Source: CALKCV01 sp964609515
GTDB lineage: Bacteria > Cyanobacteriota > Cyanobacteriia > Cyanobacteriales > Microcoleaceae
Direction: 5' to 3'
DNA: 29,179 nucleotides
Assembly: GCA_964609515.1 (NCBI GenBank)
Contig: CAZSTZ010000063.1
Location: 1 to 29,179, forward strand
Shown: one piece after another, positions 22,443-29,179 of the stretch
How the letters are laid out: every line of letters begins with the position of its first letter
Position numbering within the stretch: position 1 is the stretch's first letter
Translations under genes and position numbers: made by a program
Notes under the pieces: generated by a model
Told to the model about the DNA's origin: nothing
Database searches by the model: none
The model's input: the letters and a program-made list of their open reading frames with translations, nothing else

Positions 22443-25400
22443 TTACAAAAAACCTTCTATTAAACTAATAATTTTCTCGTAATTAAAAGCATCTGCAAAA
22501 CCCCTCAACTTATCTGCCAAAACAACATCGTAATTCGCCACGGCATTAATTTCTTGCTTCACCTCCTCCACATCGCAAATAATCAGAGCGTCCTTGAGAG
22601 ATGTTAACAAACTATCTGGCAAAACAGCAAAAGCCTCCGCCGTTAAAATATCCTCTCCAGTTTCTTTTATTTTAACAACCTTTTTAGAACTAATTTTTTC
22701 ATAAATAAATTCTACTCCCAAATGCCGTTCCAAAGCTTCCCAAATATCGGAATCTCGAATCGGTTTTTTAATAAAATCGTCGCAACCCGCCGATAATACT
22801 GCTTCTTTTTCCTCCTCTAAAACGCTAGCCGTCACCGCAATAATAACACAGCTTTGGCCTTTGGTGGAGGACTTGATTTGCTCTGTGGCTTCGTAGCCGT
22901 CCATTTCAGGCATTCGCATATCCATAAAAATTAAATCTGGAGCCAGCTCTTGCCAGACTGCTAGGGCCTCGCGACCGTTGGCAGCTTCTTGGAGCTGAAA
23001 GCCCAAAGGAGTTAGCAATTTGACCAGTAACAAACGATTGAATTCTTTATCGTCTGCGATTAATATTTTATACTTGGGTTGATTTGGTGCTAAGGCTACA
23101 ATTCGGCGGGTGGCGCGTTTCTTCTCTAGCTCTTTTTCCTCTGCTAAGTTCGCTGGAATATTAAACTTAAAAATAGTACCCCGTCCCACTTGGCTAGTAA
23201 CGGTAATATCTCCTCCCATTAATTGTACGAACTTCCGGGAGATAACTAATCCCAAACCGGTGCCTTCCTGAGTTTGTCTGCCAGTGGCGGTTTGTACGAA
23301 TGCTTGGAATAAATTCTTTAACTCTTCTGGGGCGATGCCCGGACCGGTGTCTTCTACTTCAAATTCTAGGGAATGGGGAATGGGAAATGGGGAATGGGGA
23401 ATGGGAGTTTCTTTACTACGAGCTCGCAAAGTTACTTTCCCAGAAGCGACGAACTTCACGGCGTTACCTATTAAATTAATTAAAACTTGTCGCAACTTTA
23501 CCTCGTCGGTGCGGACGTAGCGGGGTAAAGTGTCTGGATAGTCGATAATTAAATCGAGCCCTTTCTGGGATGCTTTTAATTTAAACAAATCTGAGATGTC
23601 GTTTAGCAACTCGTGAAGGTCAAAATTTTTCTCGTTGAGGGTGAGGCGATCGGCTTCAATTTTTGATAAATCTAAGATTTGGTTAATCAAACTCAGCAAG
23701 TGTTCCCCACTCCGAGAAATAATCTCGATGTTTTCCCGTTGTTCTTTGGTTAGCTGTTGAGACCGAGCTAAGATGTCAGAAAAACCCAGGATGGCGTTCA
23801 GGGGCGTTCTCAATTCGTGGCTCATGTTGGCGATGAAGGTGCTTTTCGCTTTATTGGCGGCCTCGGCTGCTTCTTTGGCTTTCCCTAGTTCTGCGGTGCG
23901 TTGGGCTATTTCTGCTTCGAGGGTGCGGCTGTAGTTTTCCATCAGTTGTCTTGCCGCCAGACGTTCCCCGATATCGGCAAAAGCGTTGATGGCGTAACTG
24001 ACTTTGCCTTCGTCGTCGAAAACTGGTATGGTTCGCACTTCCAAGGGGATAACCTCGCCGTCGCTGCGATGTATTTCCATGTCTTCGATACAAACAGTTT
24101 CTCCTTTGAGGGCGCGGAAGACCGAGACCTTTTCCGCAGGATAGAGCTCGTCAGTGCCGGTAATATAGAGTTGGTAGGTGGTGGATGTTTCTGTTGGGGA
24201 GAGTTTGAGGTGGGAGCGATCGCCCAAGATTTCCTCCCCCGCCCGGTTGACTAACAACACTTCCCCACTGGCAGCGATAACCGATACTCCCACCGGTACC
24301 GCGTCCAGGAATTGTGCTAGTTTATCTTCGCTTTCTTTTAGCGCCTGGAAAGATGCTTGCAACTGAGAAGCCATCGTATTAAAAGAACTTGCCAGCTCTC
24401 CCACTTCGTCGGCGCGTTCTATATCTACTTTTTTCTCCAGTTCGCCAGAAGCGATATCTTTTGCCCCTTGGTTCAGTTTTAAAATTGGTTTTGTCACCCA
24501 GTCGGCGGTAACAATGCCGACTCCCAGAGCCGCGAATAAGGCTAAAATACAGAGAATTATCGTTCTCTGAGTATTGGCATAGATTTCTCCCATAAAGTCA
24601 GATTCGGGAACTACTACTACCGTTAACCAATTTAAACCCCTTTCTTCTTGAGTGGGAGTTACTCGCAAGAAATAGCGCTTTTTCTCTACAGTAAAAGTTA
24701 ATTGTTGGGCTGTTTTTATTTCTGTTAAACTGCCAAAGGAATCTAATAAAACTTTAGCGGTTTCGCGAGTTAGTAAATTATCGCTATCTATTGCTGCTTT
24801 CCGCCTTCTTGTGGGATCGAGATATTTTTCCCTAGTTTTGTCAGCTATCTGCCGAAAAGGAACTTCTCCTGTGGAGCTTGCTATCAGAAAACCATCTCTA
24901 TCTAGTATAATTGTTTTGCCCTTTTTTCCGACTTTAATTGTGTTTAAAAAAAATCCAATTTTTTCCAAATAAAAAGTTGCAGCATTTACTCCTTTAAACT
25001 CTAAATCGCCATTATAAAATGGCTGAAAATTTGCTGCCATCAACAGAGGTTTATCGATGCCTCTAACAGTAGAAACAATTATAATCCAGGTAGATTTTTG
25101 AGCATTTTTAGTAAGAAAGTACCAAGGACGATGGGGGGGATCGTTATGAGGATTATAAGGAACGATCGCCAGAGTTTCCCCTCTCTCTAGTCTATCATTT
25201 ATCAAATAATTCTCTAAGTTTCCCTTTGTCGATTTATCCTTAATTCTCTCAACAACCCAACCCTTAGCCGTTCTTTCTAAAGCCAGAAAATCTTTTTCTT
25301 CGTTGGCTATTGCTATTCCATTGATTTCTTGAAAAACCTGCAATTGGTCCCAAAAATGAGCTTTTATTTCTTGCAAATTTTGCGCATCAAGGATTCCCCT

Positions 25401-25649
25401 TTGAAGCTTAGTCGCATTGATTTGGTTAATGTTTTCGGCAGTTTGCAAATAACTAGATAAATTTTGCTCTATCCTTTCCCCCACTTCTGCCATCAACTGG
25501 TTAGCCAAATTTTCTACAGCTTTTTGCCCGCTTTGATAAGACAAATATCCTACCAATCCCACGGTGCCGACAATTTGCAGCACGAAGGGAACTATTAAAA
25601 CAGTTCTCAGAGATATTTTTTGAAAAAAAGGACGTTTTCTTAAATTCAT
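22443..25649 (-). CDS. Membrane hybrid histidine kinase, Cache-HAMP-PAS-HisKA-HATPase-REC
   Basis: 1068 residues from the ATG at 25649 (MNLRKRPFFQ); a TTG at 25691 would add 14 residues coded by an inverted repeat and is rejected. A membrane segment near residues 16-38 and a second near 355-378 bracket a periplasmic sensor of about 315 residues with PHRPWYFLTKN, typical of Cache domains that bind small ligands. Then HAMP, one PAS (about 440-560), coiled coil, HisKA with His611 in NMSHELRTPL, HATPase (VEDTGPGIAPEEL, GTGLGLVIS), REC (about 858-980, LIFMDMRMPEMDG) and a histidine-free helical tail. At about residues 748-760 the HATPase loop carries PIPHSPFPIPHS, coded by GGGAATG-type DNA repeats. 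Ligand unknown. Third of the four kinases counting from lysS. Confidence 0.94.
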   Translation of the reverse strand: MNLRKRPFFQKISLRTVLIVPFVLQIVGTVGLVGYLSYQSGQKAVENLANQLMAEVGERIEQNLSSYLQTAENINQINATKLQRGILDAQNLQEIKAHFWDQLQVFQEINGIAIANEEKDFLALERTAKGWVVERIKDKSTKGNLENYLINDRLERGETLAIVPYNPHNDPPHRPWYFLTKNAQKSTWIIIVSTVRGIDKPLLMAANFQPFYNGDLEFKGVNAATFYLEKIGFFLNTIKVGKKGKTIILDRDGFLIASSTGEVPFRQIADKTREKYLDPTRRRKAAIDSDNLLTRETAKVLLDSFGSLTEIKTAQQLTFTVEKKRYFLRVTPTQEERGLNWLTVVVVPESDFMGEIYANTQRTIILCILALFAALGVGIVTADWVTKPILKLNQGAKDIASGELEKKVDIERADEVGELASSFNTMASQLQASFQALKESEDKLAQFLDAVPVGVSVIAASGEVLLVNRAGEEILGDRSHLKLSPTETSTTYQLYITGTDELYPAEKVSVFRALKGETVCIEDMEIHRSDGEVIPLEVRTIPVFDDEGKVSYAINAFADIGERLAARQLMENYSRTLEAEIAQRTAELGKAKEAAEAANKAKSTFIANMSHELRTPLNAILGFSDILARSQQLTKEQRENIEIISRSGEHLLSLINQILDLSKIEADRLTLNEKNFDLHELLNDISDLFKLKASQKGLDLIIDYPDTLPRYVRTDEVKLRQVLINLIGNAVKFVASGKVTLRARSKETPIPHSPFPIPHSLEFEVEDTGPGIAPEELKNLFQAFVQTATGRQTQEGTGLGLVISRKFVQLMGGDITVTSQVGRGTIFKFNIPANLAEEKELEKKRATRRIVALAPNQPKYKILIADDKEFNRLLLVKLLTPLGFQLQEAANGREALAVWQELAPDLIFMDMRMPEMDGYEATEQIKSSTKGQSCVIIAVTASVLEEEKEAVLSAGCDDFIKKPIRDSDIWEALERHLGVEFIYEKISSKKVVKIKETGEDILTAEAFAVLPDSLLTSLKDALIICDVEEVKQEINAVANYDVVLADKLRGFADAFNYEKIISLIEGFL
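23369..23407. repeat. GGGAATG heptamer repeats inside the Cache kinase gene
   Basis: About five heptamers (GGGAATG, GGGAATG, GGAAATG, GGGAATG, GGGAATG) read in frame as PIPHSPFPIPHS on the minus strand. They belong to the same short-tandem-repeat family as 6190-6234 and 8909-8931. Confidence 0.88.
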
Positions 25650-25660
25650 AATTTTTAAAA

Positions 25661-25727
25661 GTTCGTAGTAATCGCGGAGCGCGATTTCCAAGTAAATCTT
25701 TAAATCGCTAAAGCGATTACTACGAAC
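25661..25727. repeat. Inverted repeat GTTCGTAGTAATCGC / GCGATTACTACGAAC
   Basis: Perfect 15-base arms at 25661-25675 and 25713-25727 enclose about 37 bases that contain a second internal pairing (GCGATTT.../AAATCGC). The element fills the whole gap between the ethylene-receptor-type kinase and the Cache kinase. The stop codon of the upstream kinase (TAG, 25720-25722) lies inside the outer arm. Confidence 0.88.
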
Positions 25728-27921
25728 TAGCAGTTAACAATTTTTCAATAGCTTCTTGTTGGTAATTTTCCGCTAATTCTAAGATTTTATTGGCAAAAGC
25801 TACATAATTATTATTCGCTTCTTTGAGCCTTTCAGCTTCCGCTTTAAGAGATTCAAAATCTCCTAGCTGTATCGCTTCTATTGAAACCTCCAATTCCGAT
25901 TTTGGCGGCCTGATAACTTCCCCTAACTCTTCTTCTGGAACTTGCGGCTTGCTGGCGGTTTTTTCAATCCATTTTAACCCCAATAAATCTCCTATTTTTG
26001 CTAGCAATTCTTCTATATTTATAGGTTTTAAAATAAAAGCGTCGCAACCCCCACATTCGAGATTTTTCCCCTGAAAATCGCTACTAGCAGAAGCAGCAAT
26101 TATCGGGATGTTTTGAAAAATTGGCGATTGACGCAAGCTTTCTATCAATTCCCAACCGTTAGTTATCGGCATTACTAAGTCGGTAATAATTAAATCTGTC
26201 TGGCAAAATTCCAATTTTTGTAGAGCATCTTCTCCGTTTTCTGCCTCCATAACGTCAAAAGCGATCGCCTCTAATAAATTAACCAAAAAAGAACGATTTG
26301 CCCGGATGTCATCCACCACCAGAATTAAGCGCTTATCTCCCTCGTAACCGATAATCTTCGGACCAACATTAAACTCGGCTTCAACGTTTTTAAAAGATTT
26401 TTCCACCTCCAGCTCAAACCAAAACTTACTGCCAACTCCCAAGGTACTTTCCACCTTAATTTCCCCTCCCATCAATTTGACAATTCGCTGGCTAATAGTC
26501 AATCCCAAACCACTTCCTTCCCTGGCAATAGAAGCATCGGTAACTTGCTCGAAAGGTAAAAAGATTTTCGAGAGATACTCCTGGGGAATGCCAATTCCCG
26601 TATCTTCTATTTCAAAAATTAGCTTTACAGTAGAGGATTTTTCAACAGCTTTAATCTTAAAAATTACCCCCCCTTTATTAGTAAATTTAACCGCGTTGCT
26701 GAGGAGATTTAATAATACTTGGCGCAGTCGTTGGGCATCGGCGCGGATGGCGTCGGGCAGGGGAGTTAGGGGTTGATAAACCAAGTTAATTTTTTTCTCT
26801 CTGGCCCTCATCGAACAAATATCTGTAATTCCCTCCAAAAAGGAAGGCAAATGAAAATCTACCGGCAATACTTCCAATCTCTCCGCTTCAATTTTCGAGA
26901 AATCGAGAATGTCGTTAATTAGACTTAATAAATGTTCGCCGCATTCCCGAATCACCTTAACTCCTTTTTGGGTTTTTGCCGTAGCTTCTGCTTCTTGCTG
27001 GATGATTTGGGCGTAACCTAAGATGCCGTTGAGGGGCGTTCTCAATTCGTGGCTCATATTGGCGATGAAAGCGGTTTTGGCCCGACTGGCGGCCTCGGCG
27101 GCTTCTTTAGCTTCCGCAAGGGCCCCTTCTGCTGCCTTGCGATCGCTGATATCCTGTATTTGACAGACAAAGTATAGAGGTTCTCCCCCCTCGTCCCGCA
27201 CCAGAGACACGCTTAAAAGTACCCAAATAACCCGCCCGTCTTTATGCAAGTAGCGTTTTTCCATCTGGTAAGTTCTAATTTCCCCCGCCAACATTTCCCG
27301 CACACAACCCAGATCCAGTTCTAAATCGTCGGGATGGGTGATATCTTGAAAGGTCAGCGACAGCAACTCCTCTTCGCTATAGCCGATAATCTCGCACAGG
27401 GAGCGATTCACTCTCAACCAACGTCCCTCCGGCGCAACTATCGCCATACCCGTCGCCCCATCCTCAAAGGCGCCGCGAAACCGTTCCTCGCTCTCCCGCA
27501 ACACCCCTTCCACTTCCTGCCGAACCTCCATTTCTCGTTGGAAAACCTCGTTGGCTGCTTCCAATTCCTGCGGGCTTTTCAGGGCCAGAACTCGCGGCAT
27601 CAAGGGTACTAAAGCGATAGCAGTATATAAAGATATCGCAGCGGTAAAAGCTTTTATCCCCCCCGAAATCCAATAATCGGGATGCCACAAAGTCCAAATA
27701 TTCATTAAATGAATCGTACCGCAAGAGACGATAAATGCAGCAAATAACAGGAAAACCCAAGGATAGGGCAGGTCTTTCCGCTGGCGAACGAAATAATAGA
27801 GAATCAGAGGAATTGCGAAATAAGCAAGAGCGATAGTTGCATCGGAAATTAGATGCAGCCAGAGTAAATTCGCCTGCCACAAATAACAATGCCCGTGAGG
27901 AATAAATCCAAGTATCATCAT
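25720..27921 (-). CDS. Ethylene receptor-like hybrid histidine kinase (ETR-PAS-HisKA-HATPase-REC)
   Basis: 733 residues from the ATG at 27921; a TTG at 28005 would add 28 residues coded by an inverted repeat and is rejected. Residues 1-125 match the ethylene-binding domain of plant ETR1 and Synechocystis SynEtr1: three membrane helices with Asp27, Tyr34, Ile37, Pro38, Cys67 and His71, equal to ETR1 Asp25, Tyr32, Ile35, Pro36, Cys65 and His69. Cys and His hold the Cu(I) that binds ethylene. Then a coiled coil, PAS (about 145-265), HisKA with His291, HATPase (about 395-510), REC (about 530-650, DLIITDLVMPITNG) and a helical tail. All kinase motifs are intact. Unlike slr1212 of Synechocystis it has a C-terminal REC and is followed by further kinases, not by a DNA-binding regulator. 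Ethylene binding is inferred from the residues. Confidence 0.93.
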   Translation of the reverse strand: MMILGFIPHGHCYLWQANLLWLHLISDATIALAYFAIPLILYYFVRQRKDLPYPWVFLLFAAFIVSCGTIHLMNIWTLWHPDYWISGGIKAFTAAISLYTAIALVPLMPRVLALKSPQELEAANEVFQREMEVRQEVEGVLRESEERFRGAFEDGATGMAIVAPEGRWLRVNRSLCEIIGYSEEELLSLTFQDITHPDDLELDLGCVREMLAGEIRTYQMEKRYLHKDGRVIWVLLSVSLVRDEGGEPLYFVCQIQDISDRKAAEGALAEAKEAAEAASRAKTAFIANMSHELRTPLNGILGYAQIIQQEAEATAKTQKGVKVIRECGEHLLSLINDILDFSKIEAERLEVLPVDFHLPSFLEGITDICSMRAREKKINLVYQPLTPLPDAIRADAQRLRQVLLNLLSNAVKFTNKGGVIFKIKAVEKSSTVKLIFEIEDTGIGIPQEYLSKIFLPFEQVTDASIAREGSGLGLTISQRIVKLMGGEIKVESTLGVGSKFWFELEVEKSFKNVEAEFNVGPKIIGYEGDKRLILVVDDIRANRSFLVNLLEAIAFDVMEAENGEDALQKLEFCQTDLIITDLVMPITNGWELIESLRQSPIFQNIPIIAASASSDFQGKNLECGGCDAFILKPINIEELLAKIGDLLGLKWIEKTASKPQVPEEELGEVIRPPKSELEVSIEAIQLGDFESLKAEAERLKEANNNYVAFANKILELAENYQQEAIEKLLTASS

Positions 27922-27975
27922 CTTAATTGTTTCTAATTTTTTCGTTTGTAGCACCTTACAAACCGCTAATTGTAG

Positions 27976-28070
27976 TAGCGCGTCTAGCTTAAAATAGTGG
28001 GTCAATCATAGGTAAAATACACACCATTTTAGCCTAGACGCGCTAGTAGGGTGCGCATTGCGCACCTTAC
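27976..28070. repeat. Long inverted repeat TAGCGCGTCTAG...CTAGACGCGCTA and GTAGGGTGCGCA palindrome
   Basis: Arms at 27976-27995 and 28026-28045 match at 18 of 20 bases around a 30-base loop. Directly after it GTAGGGTGCGCA/TTGCGCACCTTAC (28046-28070) forms a second hairpin. Together they fill most of the gap between the Tab2-family stop and the ethylene-receptor-type kinase start. Confidence 0.82.
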
Positions 28071-28083
28071 AAATTGTTAATTG

Positions 28084-28914
28084 TTAATTACTTAACAGCC
28101 AAAATCCCGTATAAGTCATCCCAGAATCATCCGGTTGTACTAATAAAAAATGCAAACCTTTACTCTTTTCTTTTCTTTCTTCAAAAACTTTCCCCGCTTT
28201 TCCTACTTCTTTATCCTCAAAAGTAGCCAACACCCAACGTTGGTTTAATCCCGCTTCTAAGATTAACCCATCGGGTTCTCCGGGAACGTATTTAATACTA
28301 AAAGGTCGCGCTTCTTCCAACCACCTAGCTAAGAACATCGATCGCCTCCCTCCATCTATTATAACTCCCGGTATGGGTAAGCTCGAAGCCAACCCTAAGT
28401 TGAAAGGTAACAAAAACTCCGGAATTTCTAATATCGGTATGGGGCGATCGCCAAACGCCTCTACCAACATCCCCGCATCCAAGGCAGCCAACCGCCAGCG
28501 ATCGCCCCAGAGATTTTCCGGCAGGGGCAGCGGTGGCGGCGACTCTACGGCTAAAATATCGCAAGCCTCCCCGCTGTAACCCTCCATTTTTCGATATTCT
28601 CCCTCTCTATCCCGCAACAGTTTTTTTAAAGCCCCCACTCGCCTCGTCGCCTCTACCTTTATGCCCAGAGACTTGCCCGCCTCCTGAATTAAACTCAAAG
28701 ACTGGGGCCGAAAAACGGCTATAGTCTCCGGCAGACAGTCTCCCGCCGCCCGCCGCAGTTGACTGATTAACCAACTCAGATTAGCCTCCGACTGGGGGCA
28801 GAGGGCGAAATATTCAAAACCACCCGCCGAGTCGCAGACTGCCAGCTCCCACAAAGGGCGATCGTCTTTATCCCTCAAGGGACGTCGATAAAAATCCGCT
28901 TGCCAAATTACCAT
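28084..28914 (-). CDS. Tab2/Atab2 family protein (DUF1092)
   Basis: 276 residues. It opens with VIWQADFYRRPLRDKDDRPLWEL and contains SANEA-type SEANLSWLISQLRRA, PETIAVFRPQSLSLIQEAG, GVIIDGGRRSMFLARWLEEARPFSIKYVPG and a C-terminal FLLVQPDDSGMTYTGFWLL, the pattern of the Tab2/Atab2 family. In green algae and plants these proteins bind RNA and are needed for translation of photosystem I psaB; cyanobacterial relatives are widespread and less well known. Starts at the ATG at 28914. It is upstream of the kinase genes on the same strand, but a large hairpin lies between. The end LLSN-stop is made by the AATTAACAATT repeat. Confidence 0.9.
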   Translation of the reverse strand: MVIWQADFYRRPLRDKDDRPLWELAVCDSAGGFEYFALCPQSEANLSWLISQLRRAAGDCLPETIAVFRPQSLSLIQEAGKSLGIKVEATRRVGALKKLLRDREGEYRKMEGYSGEACDILAVESPPPLPLPENLWGDRWRLAALDAGMLVEAFGDRPIPILEIPEFLLPFNLGLASSLPIPGVIIDGGRRSMFLARWLEEARPFSIKYVPGEPDGLILEAGLNQRWVLATFEDKEVGKAGKVFEERKEKSKGLHFLLVQPDDSGMTYTGFWLLSN

Positions 28915-28970
28915 CGTTTTTTGATTTAGGTTTTCTCTGACAATCTTAATAAAAGATTAAGGTTATCGGT

Positions 28971-29000
28971 GGAATTTTTATGAGATAATTAAAAAATTCC
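28971..29000. other. Hairpin GGAATTTTT / AAAAATTCC
   Basis: Two 9-base complementary arms around 12 bases, upstream of the Tab2-family start in a region (28915-29065) where no gene is supported. A second weaker pairing ATCTTAAT/AGATTAAG is just before it. The role is unknown; it may be the end of a transcript from the right. Confidence 0.5.
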
Positions 29001-29065
29001 TCGTCAAAAGAGGGAACCGAGCTCCTTTAAATCTCGCTCAATACTTCTATTTTTACCCTTTTTTT

Positions 29066-29095
29066 GAGTATGAGTATGAGTATGAGTATGAGTAT
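29066..29095. repeat. GAGTAT hexamer repeated five times
   Basis: Five perfect copies of GAGTAT. Noncoding here; a simple-sequence tract. Confidence 0.95.
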
Positions 29096-29124
29096 GAAGG
29101 CTTTACAGTCAAACTGTCAACCTA

Positions 29125-29179
29125 GGGTGCATCTCAATGCAAGTAAAAACCCAAAAATTAAACGCTTTTAGGCAAGAGG
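29125..29179 (+). mobile_element. End of a second GGGTGCATCTCAAT element, cut by window edge
   Basis: GGGTGCATCTCAAT...AAAACCCAAAAAT..AACGCTTTT matches the complement of the right end of the element at 10502-10610 (about 37 of 45 bases). Only one end is in the window, so it may be another MITE-like element or the start of a full insertion sequence to the right. The window ends in AGGCAAGAGG, part of another repeat family. Confidence 0.6.

Noticed and set aside
25650..25691. Longer N-terminus of the Cache kinase from a TTG at 25691
   Set aside because: The added residues come from the inverted repeat 25661-25727; the ATG at 25649 gives a normal basic start before the first membrane segment.
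27922..28005. Longer N-terminus of the ethylene receptor-type kinase from a TTG at 28005
   Set aside because: The extra 28 residues are partly coded by the inverted repeat; the ATG at 27921 places all key residues at the ETR1 positions plus two.

Overview
The window comes from a cyanobacterium, most likely a filamentous, repeat-rich one. The evidence is: many copies of the HIP1 octamer GCGATCGC (for example 445-452 and 670-677); an NTRC-type thioredoxin reductase-thioredoxin fusion; a Tab2/Atab2-family protein; a purK gene followed by a 6S RNA gene, the known cyanobacterial arrangement; and very many dispersed short repeats. No tRNA, rRNA, CRISPR array or complete insertion sequence was seen.

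Layout. 1-3.8 kb (minus strand): 5' part of a fatty acyl-AMP ligase gene that runs off the window, a solitary beta-class DNA methyltransferase, and a membrane-anchored serine hydrolase. 3.9-6.2 kb (plus): an unrecognised 35-residue membrane peptide, a DUF433/DUF5615 toxin-antitoxin-like pair, purK, and a 6S RNA gene (ssaA) with a near-consensus promoter and a pairable closing stem. 6.3-9.4 kb (minus): a HicA/HicB pair, a class I photolyase, a Nudix hydrolase and folK. 9.5-16.2 kb: a glycine-rich membrane protein (plus), then on the minus strand an orphan DppC-like permease, a 112-residue unknown, a UbiE-like methyltransferase, NTRC and lysS.

16.4-28.9 kb (minus) is the most striking part. Reading in the direction of transcription there is a Tab2-family gene and then four hybrid histidine kinases in a row: an ethylene-receptor-type kinase with all the key copper/ethylene residues, a Cache-HAMP-PAS kinase, a REC-REC-PAS4 kinase whose first PAS is LOV-like but has Gly in place of the photoactive Cys, and a soluble REC-kinase-REC protein. 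No DNA-binding regulator and no recognisable HPt domain accompany them. Three of the kinases end in a related helical tail without histidine.

A second theme is invasion by short repeats. At least seven families are visible: AGAAACCCGG palindromes, GGGAATK heptamers, GGCCCCCCTTTTCAAGG units, AACAGGCA hairpins, AATTAACAATT strings, AGGCAAGAGGCA strings, and GTAGGTTG...CAACCTAC elements; there are also MITE-like elements. Three families lie in frame inside genes: purK and two kinase genes. The two kinase insertions occupy the same loop of the ATPase domain. Several genes end exactly at a repeat that supplies the stop codon.
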